Virus record (IMG/VR): IMGVR_UViG_3300022841_000019
Coordinates: 1-59,588 of that record
Source: a virus
Strand: one strand, 5' to 3'
DNA length: 59,588 nucleotides
The notes beneath the pieces were generated by a model. It searched no databases, was not told where the DNA came from, and saw nothing but the letters and a program-made list of their open reading frames with translations. The first letter of the stretch is position 1; each line of letters starts with the position of its first letter. A program made the position numbers and the translations under genes. Shown here one piece after another: positions 37,472 through 45,490 of this stretch.

Positions 37472-37792
37472 TTAAAACGGTAGATCATCATCGACAGCGC
37501 TTACACTTGCTTGCTGATATTGTCCGTTACCACCATTTTCATCCCTAGGTGCGGTCTGTACGTTTGTACCGTTTGTCCATACGACTTTGATGTTGCCAAG
37601 ATAAACCTTAGGAGCTTTCGCTTCACGTTCTTCTTTAGATTGTTCCACTGTAACTGGACCTTGATTTCCATAGTTGTCAACTTCATCGTTTATTGTAATT
37701 GTGATTGGTAAATACGATCCTTTTTTTCCTTTGTAGATCTTGTCTTTAGGAATGTCGTTTAAGTTAATGTTTGCTTTAATAATACTTGCCAT
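37472..37792 (-). CDS. Single-stranded DNA-binding protein
   Basis: This 106-residue protein has a beta-rich body (YLPITITINDEVDNYG; KVYLGNIKVVWTNG) consistent with a small OB fold. It has a disordered Gly/Asn/Gln linker and the acidic, Phe-ending tail DDDLPF, the classic SSB C-terminus that docks partner proteins. It is encoded next to the primase-helicase. It differs in length from E. coli SSB (178) but fits phage SSBs. One of the eleven promoter-like sites lies upstream. Confidence 0.8.
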   Translation of the reverse strand: MASIIKANINLNDIPKDKIYKGKKGSYLPITITINDEVDNYGNQGPVTVEQSKEEREAKAPKVYLGNIKVVWTNGTNVQTAPRDENGGNGQYQQASVSAVDDDLPF

Positions 37793-37832
37793 AATTTTAC
37801 TGTTTTAATTGATTAATTTAATTTAATTTTAA

Positions 37833-37865
37833 TAATATTATCTTTAGTTGATCGTATTTTATTTG
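37833..37865 (-). promoter_or_regulatory. Promoter-like site upstream of SSB
   Basis: On the minus strand: CAAATAAAATACGA, then 9 nt, then GATAATATT. It matches the shared layout of eleven sites in this block (CAAAT-n-AAATACGA, exact 9-nt spacer, GATAATATA). It lies about 40 bases before the SSB start and would drive SSB and primase. Confidence 0.72.
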
Positions 37866-38603
37866 TCAAAGTGTTTTATCTATAAAATAAGCTTTAGGAT
37901 CAAATGATTTGTCTGTGTATTTTTTATAATTTAACACAGCTTGCTCTACTTTTTCCTTGCCTCTAGCTAAAAAAGATGGAGAGCAGTCAAATATACCTAA
38001 TCTTTTACTTTTTTTACAAAGAACTACAAAAATAAAATCCATTTTAAAATATTCTGAATAGATATATGCTTGTGAGTCGTAATTATACTCTTTAGCTGAA
38101 CTAGCAAATCTATCTATATCACCAGTTGTTTTAAGATCCACTATGAATCTTTGAGTATTGTTTTTAATGTCAGCTTTTAACTTCCACCAAGCACCTGATA
38201 GCTTTATTAATCCAGGAACCTCGTACTCAACATCTACATCTTGAACAAGATCCCTAGCTGTCGGGTTGCTTAACATAATATTAACTAAGTCTCGCAATTC
38301 CCTCTCTTCGTTTTTTAATAAACATATTTCCCCGTTTGACTCTTCTTTATATATCTTTGTATTCCTAGATGAAGCTTCTATAATTTTAAAATTAATTACT
38401 TTTTCTGGTTCTAAGACTAAGTTATGAAAGAATTGTCCTTTTACTAAGTTTATATGAGGTTCTGTTTTTTTTCCAAAATTCAAAGGATCTTTATCTAAAA
38501 CCCTTATGTTGGAGTTACTTAAGAACTGCTGTCCAAACTCACCATAGTAGTTCGAGTCGTCTCTAAGCTTTTTTAAAATATCATCTTTCTTTTCATCTGT
38601 CAT
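37866..38603 (-). CDS. PD-(D/E)XK recombination exonuclease
   Basis: This 245-residue protein has the RecE/lambda exonuclease-like core: KLKADIKN, then IVDLKTTGD (Asp and the D-x-K), then YNYDSQAYIYSEYF, where Gln and Tyr follow the usual QxxxY element. Such exonucleases resect 5' ends to make substrate for an annealing protein. The very next gene encodes an ERF-type annealing protein, so the pair forms a recombination module. Length is shorter than RecE's catalytic region plus extensions but normal for phages. Confidence 0.8.
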   Translation of the reverse strand: MTDEKKDDILKKLRDDSNYYGEFGQQFLSNSNIRVLDKDPLNFGKKTEPHINLVKGQFFHNLVLEPEKVINFKIIEASSRNTKIYKEESNGEICLLKNEERELRDLVNIMLSNPTARDLVQDVDVEYEVPGLIKLSGAWWKLKADIKNNTQRFIVDLKTTGDIDRFASSAKEYNYDSQAYIYSEYFKMDFIFVVLCKKSKRLGIFDCSPSFLARGKEKVEQAVLNYKKYTDKSFDPKAYFIDKTL

Positions 38604-38604
38604 A

Positions 38605-39135
38605 TTATTCTAGAGTTTTTAAGATATCTGGAGATATTTCATACTTGCTTTTAACGTCAGCTATAGAAAACTTACCGCTTTTAATTGCTGCTTTAGCTTT
38701 GATTAACGCTTCTCCACTTAATAAAGGTTTTTTAGCAACCACTTTATCATGCGTGTTAGTTGCGTCGCTGTCAGCTGTGTCATCTATTAAAAATAAATTA
38801 CCAAGAGCATATTTCTTACCATAAGAAGACGCGCTACCAAACTTCTGTGGCGCGTTCATACCTTTTTGGTCCATGTCAACAGCAACTAAAGCTATAGCAG
38901 TTATGTATTCTAACCCGTCAGATATCTTCGCATGAGATTCCATTATTAAATTACCGCTGATGTCTTGGATAGTTTCGTTGATAACTACAGTTACGTTGTA
39001 TTCTATTAAAAAAGGCTTTAGAGCCTCTAGAATGTCTTCAGCTGAACGATAATTGTATTTACCGAAAGAATTATACTTGCTTTTTTTAGCTTTTAAGCTT
39101 GATTGAATTTTTGAAAGTTTTTCGTTTATTTTCAT
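38605..39135 (-). CDS. ERF-family single-strand annealing protein
   Basis: This 176-residue protein has the ERF hallmarks: helical N-terminus, FGKYNYRSAEDILEALKP, and the conserved QKFGSASSYGKKYALGNLF followed by an acidic DDTADSDAT. ERF proteins bind ssDNA and promote strand annealing, e.g. for concatemer formation or circularisation. It is encoded one base from the exonuclease. It lies downstream of the sigma gene with a ~50-base gap that contains one TGCTATACA motif. Confidence 0.88.
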   Translation of the reverse strand: MKINEKLSKIQSSLKAKKSKYNSFGKYNYRSAEDILEALKPFLIEYNVTVVINETIQDISGNLIMESHAKISDGLEYITAIALVAVDMDQKGMNAPQKFGSASSYGKKYALGNLFLIDDTADSDATNTHDKVVAKKPLLSGEALIKAKAAIKSGKFSIADVKSKYEISPDILKTLE

Positions 39136-39188
39136 ACTTATATAATTACATATTTATTGGTTGATTTACGTGTATAGCATAGCTTAAT

Positions 39189-39965
39189 TTACAGATAATC
39201 AATCACTTGCGAGTGATCTACGTTATCTATTAATCTTTGTATTGCTTGTCTTTTTAGTTCTGATACGCGAACGTAAGAACTTACTCCTTCAATGTTTAAA
39301 GCATCGGCTATATGTTTGGCTGATTTTTTATCACAGTCTAAACCATAAGACAATCTTAGAACTTCATATTCGTTACCTACTAAATGTTTTTTCATTAAAC
39401 TCTTTAGATAAGAATTTAATAACTCCATATTATACGGCTCTGATTCATCTCTTATAGATTCAGCCCAAGAACTATGGTCTTCGTTAGATTTTTCACCAGC
39501 ATTGAAAGACGTATCTATACTTGTAAATATAGAGTTAAAAAACAACGCAACCATTTTTTCATCTTTAGGGTTACTACGTATTTCATTTAACTTATGCTCT
39601 GGTATTCTCATATCTCCTCTAACCATATCTATCCTGCGTCTTATAAGACCTTTGATGCGTTTGCTAAAGAAAGATTTAAGCGTACGTTCTACATCTAAGG
39701 AGTTTTCTAAAACTTTCCAGTCTAACTTATCCACAGCCCGTATTAGTCCCTCAGAACCAATCTGTATTATGTCGTTGATACTTAATACACCGGAAGCTTG
39801 CTGTGTTGTAGAGAATTTACGGCTTAAGTTTTCTACTAAAGGTAAAAACTTTATAATCAGTTCGTCTCTAGTATACTCATTCCATTTTGATTGTTTTATA
39901 TTAGATATAGATTTTTTTAAATCTTCTTTATACCTGATATAATTCTGTACATTATAGTTTTTCAT
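39189..39965 (-). CDS. Phage sigma-70-family transcription factor
   Basis: This 258-residue sigma factor has region 2 at about residues 40-125 (VLSINDIIQIGSEGLIRAVD, then SFFSKRIKGLIRRRIDMVRG) and region 4 at about 195-250 (YEVLRLSYGLDCDKKSAKHIAD, with a VRVSELKRQAIQRLI recognition helix). Region 1.1 is missing, as in alternative sigmas. It would bind host RNA polymerase core and direct it to phage promoters, most likely for late or middle genes. Sites it recognises may be the repeated promoter motif of this block or late plus-strand promoters; the sequence does not settle which. Confidence 0.88.
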   Translation of the reverse strand: MKNYNVQNYIRYKEDLKKSISNIKQSKWNEYTRDELIIKFLPLVENLSRKFSTTQQASGVLSINDIIQIGSEGLIRAVDKLDWKVLENSLDVERTLKSFFSKRIKGLIRRRIDMVRGDMRIPEHKLNEIRSNPKDEKMVALFFNSIFTSIDTSFNAGEKSNEDHSSWAESIRDESEPYNMELLNSYLKSLMKKHLVGNEYEVLRLSYGLDCDKKSAKHIADALNIEGVSSYVRVSELKRQAIQRLIDNVDHSQVIDYL

Positions 39966-40062
39966 AGTCTTCTATTATTTTAAAAGCTCTTGCCATTTTT
40001 TCATCATCAGCGTAGTATATATTACCTATACTAGCCATCCACTTGTTAAACTTGTCCGCCAT
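39952..40062 (-). CDS. Microprotein upstream of the sigma gene
   Basis: A 36-codon ORF (MADKFNKWMASIGNIYYADD at the start) overlaps the sigma start by 14 bases and the upstream gene by 17. Its amphipathic pattern and two-sided coupling support coding. It might translationally couple sigma synthesis. The function is unknown. Confidence 0.5.
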   Translation of the reverse strand: MADKFNKWMASIGNIYYADDEKMARAFKIIEDYEKL

Positions 40063-40309
40063 ATAGTTTATCTATTTTATCTTCCACTCTTTTGATCTCT
40101 ACCAGTACATCTATTAACAACTCATTGTGTTTAAGTGACTTGTTTAGATATCCTTTTAAAGCATATTTTAGGTTGTGGTAATAATAGTTATTTGTGAACT
40201 CATAAGTCTCCTTAGAACCGTCTAGTTTTGTCTTAATTCGGTCCTCGTGATACTGCAGCACTACGTTGTTATCATCACTTAGTATTCTATAGTTGTCGTC
40301 GATCTTCAT
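40046..40309 (-). CDS. Small unknown protein
   Basis: This 87-residue protein has a beta-like first half (YRILSDDNNVVLQYH) and a helical second half (LIDVLVEIKRVEDKIDKLY). The pattern is common in small phage early proteins, but I do not recognise a named family. One of the repeated promoter-like sites lies just upstream. Confidence 0.65.
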   Translation of the reverse strand: MKIDDNYRILSDDNNVVLQYHEDRIKTKLDGSKETYEFTNNYYYHNLKYALKGYLNKSLKHNELLIDVLVEIKRVEDKIDKLYGGQV

Positions 40310-40324
40310 ATTTGTTTCATTTAA

Positions 40325-40356
40325 TATATTATCAATTAGCGTTCGTATTTTATTTG
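40325..40356 (-). promoter_or_regulatory. Promoter-like site upstream of 40046-40309
   Basis: Minus strand reads CAAATAAAATACGA, 9 nt, GATAATATA: the full consensus of the eleven-member family. The GATAATATA box ends 15 bases before the ATG at 40309. It would start a transcript running through the sigma, ERF and exonuclease genes. Confidence 0.75.
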
Positions 40357-40432
40357 CGATTAAGTTGTTCTTCTTGTTCTTAATGCCTGTCCTAGCGTTA
40401 CTTTTGGTCTCTTTTGAATCCTTTCTTTAGTT

Positions 40433-40756
40433 TTATCTTTCCTTGTCTCTGTCTTTGTTATCATACTTTGTTAATTTATAAGTGCTGTTTGTTGTTTTGA
40501 ACTCCACGTAAGTAGGAGTTTGTTTAATTATTTCTGTAATAAAAGTTGTTCGCCACGTGAAGAACCTATCGAATGGTGACATTAGCAGGCTAAACCCTAT
40601 CCTAGGCTCATCTCGTTCTTTTTTAAAAGTACCATCCTTATTCCATTCCAACCATGTGATATCTTTAGATTCTTTAACCAGTTTGTCATGTTCTCTAACT
40701 AGCGTCCAGTTATCTCTGATATCAACAGGTATTGTTATTTGGTTTATCTTAGTCAT
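40433..40756 (-). CDS. Unknown protein
   Basis: From the ATG at 40756 (MTKINQITIPVDIRD) the protein is 107 residues, with Trp-rich stretches and a very charged C-terminus (KYDNKDRDKER). The chosen start overlaps the upstream gene by 8 bases, whereas the longer frame begins well inside it. No domain was recognised. Confidence 0.6.
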   Translation of the reverse strand: MTKINQITIPVDIRDNWTLVREHDKLVKESKDITWLEWNKDGTFKKERDEPRIGFSLLMSPFDRFFTWRTTFITEIIKQTPTYVEFKTTNSTYKLTKYDNKDRDKER

Positions 40757-40964
40757 CTGTATTAAGTTTATGTTCTTCAAGTAAATCATACATTGCTTCT
40801 TTATAACTCTCTAAAGTGAAATCAGTTTCATCATGCTTCCATTTTCTCCAAAAATTATGTTTAAGTTCCCAAATAAATCCAGCCATGTCAGATGCTTTTA
40901 TGCATTCCTTATGAGATATTTTATCGTCCTCGTTATCTAAGTCAAATTCTAGTATTGCTTTCAT
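40749..40964 (-). CDS. Small acidic protein of a common phage type
   Basis: This 71-residue protein reads MKAILEFDLDNEDDKISHKE, then CIKASDMAGFIWELKHNFWR. This short strand-helix protein type is frequent in phage early regions and has no known function. It overlaps the upstream gene by ATGA. Confidence 0.7.
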   Translation of the reverse strand: MKAILEFDLDNEDDKISHKECIKASDMAGFIWELKHNFWRKWKHDETDFTLESYKEAMYDLLEEHKLNTDD

Positions 40965-41392
40965 AATGTTACTTTTATATTACCTGTATCTTTTGTTACT
41001 AAATGAACGCTTGAGTCAACTGTTATATTACTCCTTGTTTCATCTGCTTTCCAAAATTCATGTCGAATCACTTGAATGATATCATAGGCTTCTCTACAAG
41101 ATTCATTTACTTTTTTATTATGAATACCCCAACTACCATTACGTGGGTGCGATGGATCTTGCATCAACATATTCCGTGGATGTATTAACATTGCATCTAC
41201 TGAATCTCTAACTTGATGAAACCTATTGTAATCTGTTCTTCCGTTCATTAACTTTAATTCATTAGACAAATGTCTTTCAAATGTTGGATGCTCTTTGATA
41301 ACTTCAAACTGCCCTATCCCTACTCTTGAGTAGAAATCTAATGCTCTTTGAATCAATCTTAATTGATTATTATTTAATTCTATTCTTGCCAT
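40961..41392 (-). CDS. Unknown protein
   Basis: This 143-residue protein is helical at first (NNQLRLIQRALDFYSRVG), with a His- and Arg-containing middle (HPRNMLMQDPSHPRNG). The ordering suggests a small globular protein. It sits two bases from the phosphoesterase gene and overlaps the next ORF by ATGA. The function is unknown. Confidence 0.65.
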   Translation of the reverse strand: MARIELNNNQLRLIQRALDFYSRVGIGQFEVIKEHPTFERHLSNELKLMNGRTDYNRFHQVRDSVDAMLIHPRNMLMQDPSHPRNGSWGIHNKKVNESCREAYDIIQVIRHEFWKADETRSNITVDSSVHLVTKDTGNIKVTL

Positions 41393-41394
41393 AA

Positions 41395-42072
41395 TTATAT
41401 TTCTAATATATTTCCGTTACTACTTAATCTACCAAACTTACCATCAGTTACCACAGACCCATTTGAGAATATAGTATTCTGAGTAGCTAATTGCATAGTT
41501 CCAGCATTAGTTATATCCACATTGTTATGGATATGACCGAAACACACCAACTTTAAGTTAGGTAATTTTAATACTCTCTTTTTTAATGCTGAACACCCGC
41601 AGAATTCTACTTCATGATTTCGGTTATACGCTAAATCCAAGATTCCTTTAGGTGGTCCATGCACCACTACAATATTTGTGTCGTCTGGTATCTGTTGCCA
41701 TACTTTATCTAACTTAGATCTTTGCTTCATAAAAGACCAATTCCCAAAAGAAGGTGTATGGGGGCTTCCCCATATCTTAACACCTTCAATAGTAATACTA
41801 TTATTTTCAAGATATATAATACCGTTATCATTAAAATCAGCTTCAATTACTAATTTAGACTCAATACTCGAATCGTGGTTTCCAGCTACAAATATCTTAT
41901 GTTCAATAGGCAGTGTTTTAAACCAATGTATAAAATCTCTTACTTCAGGTTCATTAGTATAAGGAGATCTAGGATTAGAACAGTCACCACTAAAGATGAC
42001 TATATCTATTCCTTCAGGTATTTCTAATAATTTGTGGTACGTGTGAGTATCACTTATGTGCCATATTTTCAT
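41395..42072 (-). CDS. Calcineurin-like metallophosphoesterase
   Basis: This 225-residue protein has all five metallophosphoesterase motifs: D-x-H in ISDTHTYH (about 6-13), GDCSN, GNHD, HGPP and GHIHN. These bind two metals and hydrolyse phosphoesters such as cyclic nucleotides or nucleic acid ends. The length is that of the compact class (about 220-240). It may act on host signalling nucleotides or on RNA/DNA ends; the substrate cannot be told from sequence. Confidence 0.92.
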   Translation of the reverse strand: MKIWHISDTHTYHKLLEIPEGIDIVIFSGDCSNPRSPYTNEPEVRDFIHWFKTLPIEHKIFVAGNHDSSIESKLVIEADFNDNGIIYLENNSITIEGVKIWGSPHTPSFGNWSFMKQRSKLDKVWQQIPDDTNIVVVHGPPKGILDLAYNRNHEVEFCGCSALKKRVLKLPNLKLVCFGHIHNNVDITNAGTMQLATQNTIFSNGSVVTDGKFGRLSSNGNILEI

Positions 42073-42124
42073 ATTGTTTGTTTTTAGTTTGATTTAGAAA
42101 CTATTAGTTGGTATATAGCACTAA

Positions 42125-42373
42125 TTATAAACCTTTGTTAATAGCATTTATAAGTTTTCTAACGTGCTTTGTCTTATAAAACCTTATTGGTTCTTGTGTG
42201 TTAAATATTTCTACAAAACATTTCTTTTCATCGCTATCACTAGAAATTAAACAAAATTCTTCATGCTCTTTATAAAAATCATAAATAAAATAAATAAATT
42301 CTTTGTCCCCTGATTCCTCTGCTGAAACATATTCTTTTTTAAATCCTAATTTCTCTAAATCTTTAAAATTCAT
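42125..42373 (-). CDS. Small unknown protein
   Basis: This 82-residue acidic protein (MNFKDLEKLGFKKEYVSAEE at the start) has a beta-strand and helix pattern ending HVRKLINAINKGL. It overlaps the end of the HTH-protein gene by ATGA, so it is coupled to it and may work with it. The function is unknown. Confidence 0.65.
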   Translation of the reverse strand: MNFKDLEKLGFKKEYVSAEESGDKEFIYFIYDFYKEHEEFCLISSDSDEKKCFVEIFNTQEPIRFYKTKHVRKLINAINKGL

Positions 42374-42990
42374 AATTGTTGGTTTAATAGTTCTTTCTCT
42401 TTTTTTAATTCATTACTCATGTTTCTATGTATTGTCCTTGTTGAACATTCTAAAGATTTAGCTAATCCGCTAATAGTTATCTTAGATCCTAAGTCGTGAG
42501 TATCAAGCATGCATTGATAAATATCATCTTCATGTATCTTTTTACCACGACCTATAATTTGACCTACTATTTTTAATTTCTCTTCAGTGGTTAAACCGGT
42601 GAACTCATTGAAAATGATTTTTCTTAGCTTGTTTTTAGGTGGCTTTTCTAAGTCACACATGCTAACCTCATATATTATGTTGTTAAGTAGTTGCTCTGGT
42701 ATTTCAAAAGTTACAAAACCATTTGTTTTCTCAGCTATATGAGCTACTACTTGCTTAAACTGATCTTGATCAAGGCTTGGGTTTAAATACCATAATACTA
42801 ACATGTGCCATTTTAAAGACTTATATGTAGTAATCTTAGCTCTTGATCTAAACAATTCATAACATTCATTAGTTCCTTCTTCGTAATAATTACCCCATTC
42901 AAAAGTGCTGGTTGGTTTATCACTAATAGGACCTCTACGGTATATAATTCTTCGTCTATTCAATATTTCTAGATTTCTAATGTGTGACAT
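42370..42990 (-). CDS. Helix-turn-helix protein, start codon inside a repeated hairpin element
   Basis: This 206-residue protein has a C-terminal helix-turn-helix (KITISGLAKSLECSTRTIHR, about residues 168-187), so DNA binding is likely. The N-terminal part is Arg/Tyr-rich, then helical. The ATG at 42990 lies within the right arm of a ~56-nt hairpin element that occurs two more times in the window, preceded at short distance by AAGGGG. This layout suggests autoregulation of its own translation or transcription. A replication-initiator or repressor role is possible but unproven. Confidence 0.7.
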   Translation of the reverse strand: MSHIRNLEILNRRRIIYRRGPISDKPTSTFEWGNYYEEGTNECYELFRSRAKITTYKSLKWHMLVLWYLNPSLDQDQFKQVVAHIAEKTNGFVTFEIPEQLLNNIIYEVSMCDLEKPPKNKLRKIIFNEFTGLTTEEKLKIVGQIIGRGKKIHEDDIYQCMLDTHDLGSKITISGLAKSLECSTRTIHRNMSNELKKEKELLNQQL

Positions 42991-43034
42991 AAGCCCCTTA
43001 CTAATTAGTCTAATACCCTAATGTCACAGTTTTC
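42981..43034 (-). repeat. Hairpin repeat element, copy C, overlapping the start of 42370-42990
   Basis: On the minus strand: arm AAAACTGTGACATTAG, a 24-nt middle ending AGTAAGGGG, then arm CTTATGTCACAC. The ATG of the HTH gene is inside the right arm and AAGGGG sits three bases before it. Left arm is within the end of a 41-codon ORF. Two other copies lie at 50577-50633 and 51418-51474 on the plus strand. Confidence 0.85.
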
Positions 43035-43130
43035 AAAAGCCTCATGTGTTTCATAAAAAAATTTATTTTCAATAAATTCTTCGTAGGCTTGGTCGTGCAT
43101 TGTTTCTAATAATTCTTTAGTCCGTCCCAT
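43005..43130 (-). CDS. Small unknown protein upstream of the HTH gene
   Basis: A 41-codon ORF (MGRTKELLETMHDQAYEEFI at the start) has an amphipathic helix and an acidic tail. Its last codons form the left arm of hairpin copy C, so its translation would unfold that element before the HTH gene. This could make it a leader for the HTH protein. The function is inferred only from layout. Confidence 0.5.
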   Translation of the reverse strand: MGRTKELLETMHDQAYEEFIENKFFYETHEAFENCDIRVLD

Positions 43131-43137
43131 ATACAGG

Positions 43138-43422
43138 CTATTTTAACCTGTTGTTAAGTTTTTTTATCTCAGCATCAATAATAATTGCTTTATTGTAGTT
43201 TTCATCTTCTAAAGCTTTCGCTAACTCAATTTTAAGCTCTTTAATTTTTAATAGATTTTTTTCGTTAACATCTACCTTAGTTAAAATAGCTGTGCTATCA
43301 GATACGTAATTCTGCATATCAGCCTGGAACTCAATATCCCATTCTTTTTGTTTTGTTTCAATTACATCTAAAACCTTTTCTGCAACTAAAGCTGCGAATT
43401 TATTCATTTCATTTTCAGTCAT
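43138..43422 (-). CDS. Coiled-coil protein, unknown function
   Basis: This 94-residue, charged, all-helical protein (NEKNLLKIKELKIELAKALE in the middle) has regular heptads. It lacks Cys and Pro, in keeping with a dimeric coiled coil. It sits between the KTSC-type gene and the 41-codon ORF. The function is unknown. Confidence 0.65.
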   Translation of the reverse strand: MTENEMNKFAALVAEKVLDVIETKQKEWDIEFQADMQNYVSDSTAILTKVDVNEKNLLKIKELKIELAKALEDENYNKAIIIDAEIKKLNNRLK

Positions 43423-43444
43423 ATATTGTTTATTTATACAGTTA

Positions 43445-43693
43445 TTATCCGTTAGTCAACGTATTTTGTTTGAAACCTGTAACAAATTCAAACTTCTTGA
43501 AGATATAGTTATTAAGGAATCTACCCTTAGAACTAGCCTCAAACAAACCTCTCCAGTAAAAACGCGGCACACCTAGGTATGTATATACGCTTTTGTTGTT
43601 AAAACATACTGTCATTTCTTTTCTACTTACGTCATATTCAGCGCTGTGTATAGCACTAGAATTAACTAAAACTATTTCAATCTTGTTTTTCAT
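43445..43693 (-). CDS. KTSC-domain protein
   Basis: This 82-residue protein shows the KTSC pattern: VNSSAIHSAEYDV, then MTVCFNNKSVYTYLGVP, then FEASSKGRFLNNYI. These small domains are often next to RNA- or stress-related genes and may bind nucleic acid. In phages the role is not defined. Length is normal for the stand-alone form. Confidence 0.8.
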   Translation of the reverse strand: MKNKIEIVLVNSSAIHSAEYDVSRKEMTVCFNNKSVYTYLGVPRFYWRGLFEASSKGRFLNNYIFKKFEFVTGFKQNTLTNG

Positions 43694-43723
43694 TTTATTA
43701 TACTTGTTTTGTTTATATATTAA

Positions 43724-43921
43724 TTATTCTTCCTCTTCTTCTGACAATTCAAATTGTCTTAATATTATTTTAATAGCTTGTTCTCTAGTTATTGGATCAA
43801 TTCCTTCTATTTTAGAGTCTTTATCACTATAGACGCCGTGTGAATCATTCCACTCTAAGACATCTATTAGCTCTAATCTATCCATTTGAATTACTTCTTC
43901 TATTGTTATATTATGATACAT
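43724..43921 (-). CDS. Small acidic unknown protein
   Basis: This 65-residue acidic protein (ends FELSEEEEE) is largely helical. Acidic microproteins of this shape in phages sometimes mimic DNA and block host nucleic-acid enzymes; there is no direct evidence for that here. Confidence 0.55.
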   Translation of the reverse strand: MYHNITIEEVIQMDRLELIDVLEWNDSHGVYSDKDSKIEGIDPITREQAIKIILRQFELSEEEEE

Positions 43922-43972
43922 GATGTTATTTGTATTTAGTGAAATATTAATCCTACTTTTTTAATAAATTGT

Positions 43973-44074
43973 TTATATTCTATCATTTATGTTATATTTA
44001 TTTAATTGTTCGTTCTCTACTACTTGAAATGTATTAATGTTATGTACAAATATTGTTTGTTCTTGCTCCTTCAT
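43973..44074 (-). CDS. Microprotein, unknown
   Basis: A 33-codon ORF (MKEQEQTIFVHNINTFQVVE at the start) is Glu/Asn-rich and lies between 44087 and 43921. The gap otherwise holds only AT-rich DNA. Coding is plausible, not certain. Confidence 0.35.
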   Translation of the reverse strand: MKEQEQTIFVHNINTFQVVENEQLNKYNINDRI

Positions 44075-44086
44075 TATCTTATTATT

Positions 44087-44677
44087 TTAATTATTGTTTC
44101 TTAATATGTTCCATATTATTGCTTGATACTGATATCCTTTTAAACCTAATTTGTTTGCTTTGTTTATTGTTAGTTCCTTAATTTGTTGGTATGCTAATTT
44201 ACCTATTGAAGCACTATTAATTTTTATAGACTTATTCATGCACGCCCTTAAATGCCATATATCAATCGTTAAATGTGCATCACTTAATAAAGCTATATTA
44301 TATACAAAATTATATGTTTTAAGACTCTTACTTGTTATATGTATATTGTTGTTAACAATATTAAATGCCTTAAATTTATTTGTGTGAAAAGTGCAAACTT
44401 TTATATCTTCCGCAGGTACATTGTTTTTTATTGCTTCAAAAACTTTGTAAGCATCCAATATGTTTTGTTGCCATAAATTACGTGGTGATAAAGCAGAAAT
44501 GACACTTGCAGCTATAAAAGTATTGCTATCATATTTTGTTGCAATATCTTTGCAGATATCGTTAGCATCTTTGTACCAAACTAAACCGCTTTTAAAATCT
44601 TCTTCATTAGCTAAATTAAAATAATAGTCTAAATTTTTACTAATTTTTGATAGTTGGTATCTTGTTAATTTTTTCAT
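44087..44677 (-). CDS. Conserved-type phage protein, unknown function
   Basis: This 196-residue helical protein carries FKSGLVWYKDANDICKDIA, then VISALSPRNLWQQNILDA. This WY-x-D-A-N plus SALSPRNxW-x-x-N layout recurs in phage proteins of unknown role with a helical, nucleic-acid-enzyme-like look. Base composition is more A-rich than the neighbours (many AAT/AAC Asn codons), which may mark a different origin. No catalytic residues can be named. Confidence 0.7.
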   Translation of the reverse strand: MKKLTRYQLSKISKNLDYYFNLANEEDFKSGLVWYKDANDICKDIATKYDSNTFIAASVISALSPRNLWQQNILDAYKVFEAIKNNVPAEDIKVCTFHTNKFKAFNIVNNNIHITSKSLKTYNFVYNIALLSDAHLTIDIWHLRACMNKSIKINSASIGKLAYQQIKELTINKANKLGLKGYQYQAIIWNILRNNN

Positions 44678-44690
44678 TGGTTTAGTTATT

Positions 44691-45047
44691 TTATAATATC
44701 ATTACTTTATTGGTTAATGTATCAAAAATTGCTTTTTGTTTGTTTGTTGTTGCTGCTATTAAAGCAAAACTTAAATTGTCAATGTGCAAATTAGCGTCAA
44801 TAAAATATATATTTGTTTCTGTATCCATCCATCCGCCAATGCTACAAAATTGCTTCGATTCAATTGTTTTATTAATATTATTCCTTAAATCCGTATCATT
44901 TGAAGGGTTAACGCCCTTGTATAAGTTTTTAATACTTACTATGTATCTACTTTTTGAACTATTTAATTTAATGGTGAAATTCTGTTTATTAATACAGTTA
45001 TTTAAAATTAACTGAATTTTGTCTAAATTGTTATTTAATCGTGCCAT
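44691..45047 (-). CDS. Unknown protein
   Basis: This 118-residue, Asn- and Ile-rich protein (MARLNNNLDKIQLILNNCIN at the start) ends NKVMIL. Like the gene just downstream, it uses many AAT/AAC codons. It follows tRNA-Gln and the structured RNA in transcript order. The function is unknown. Confidence 0.6.
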   Translation of the reverse strand: MARLNNNLDKIQLILNNCINKQNFTIKLNSSKSRYIVSIKNLYKGVNPSNDTDLRNNINKTIESKQFCSIGGWMDTETNIYFIDANLHIDNLSFALIAATTNKQKAIFDTLTNKVMIL

Positions 45048-45085
45048 CTTGTTTATGTTTTATAATTTTATTGTTTTAACTCTAG

Positions 45086-45157
45086 TTTTCCCACAAGGAA
45101 TCGAACCTCGAATGTCTGCATCAAAAGCAGATGTGTTACCAATTACACCATGGGAAA
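45086..45157 (-). tRNA. tRNA-Gln, anticodon TTG
   Basis: A 72-nt cloverleaf reads on the minus strand. The acceptor TTTCCCA pairs with TGGGAAA, with discriminator A. The D-arm GTGT...ACAC encloses AATTGGTA. The anticodon arm is TCTGC-TTTTGAT-GCAGA with anticodon TTG, and the T-arm is CGAGG-TTCGATT-CCTTG. No CCA is encoded. It decodes CAA, the common Gln codon in this AT-rich phage, whose portal and ejection proteins are Gln-rich. Confidence 0.93.
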
Positions 45158-45490
45158 TAATAACCGCGGGCTGTATGAGACGACAAAGTTATTGTTGAAT
45201 AACTCCCAAGTAGTTGCCAAAACTACGATTTACTCTCTCAATAGAGCGTCTTATTAGATAGCGGCTGCATTGTTCTTTTGTATACCGTCGTAATGCTTGA
45301 CAACGGATGTAAGGCTCCCACTTTCCTTACTTGTTAGTCTAAAGTTTTTCTCTTTCCAGAAGCAGGTGACTAAATTATACTTTAACCTGAGTGGTTTTAA
45401 ATGCTAATCCCGTAGATTAACCGGGCAACTTAAGGTATTGCCTTTGATGGAATTACATCCTTACCAGGTCCTCCACCCTTTGAGCGGGGA
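45158..45490 (-). ncRNA. Highly structured non-coding region beside tRNA-Gln
   Basis: No ORF spans these 333 bases, yet they form many stems. Examples are 45188-45203, 45210-45226 and 45235-45246 (three hairpins closed by 45177-45182 with 45247-45252), then 45285-45306 (CCGTCG/CAACGG), 45309-45330 (GTAAGG/CCTTAC), 45334-45339 with 45368-45373 (TTAGTC/GACTAA), 45384-45396, 45409-45425 and 45446-45459. It lies between a coding gene and tRNA-Gln in one minus-strand transcript. I do not match it to tmRNA, RNase P RNA or a group I intron. It is most likely a stable phage RNA. Confidence 0.65.

Noticed and set aside
45158-45490. Group I intron, tmRNA or RNase P RNA in the structured region
   Set aside because: The conserved P/Q/R/S intron elements, a tmRNA tag ORF with its acceptor half, and the RNase P core sequences were all looked for and not found.
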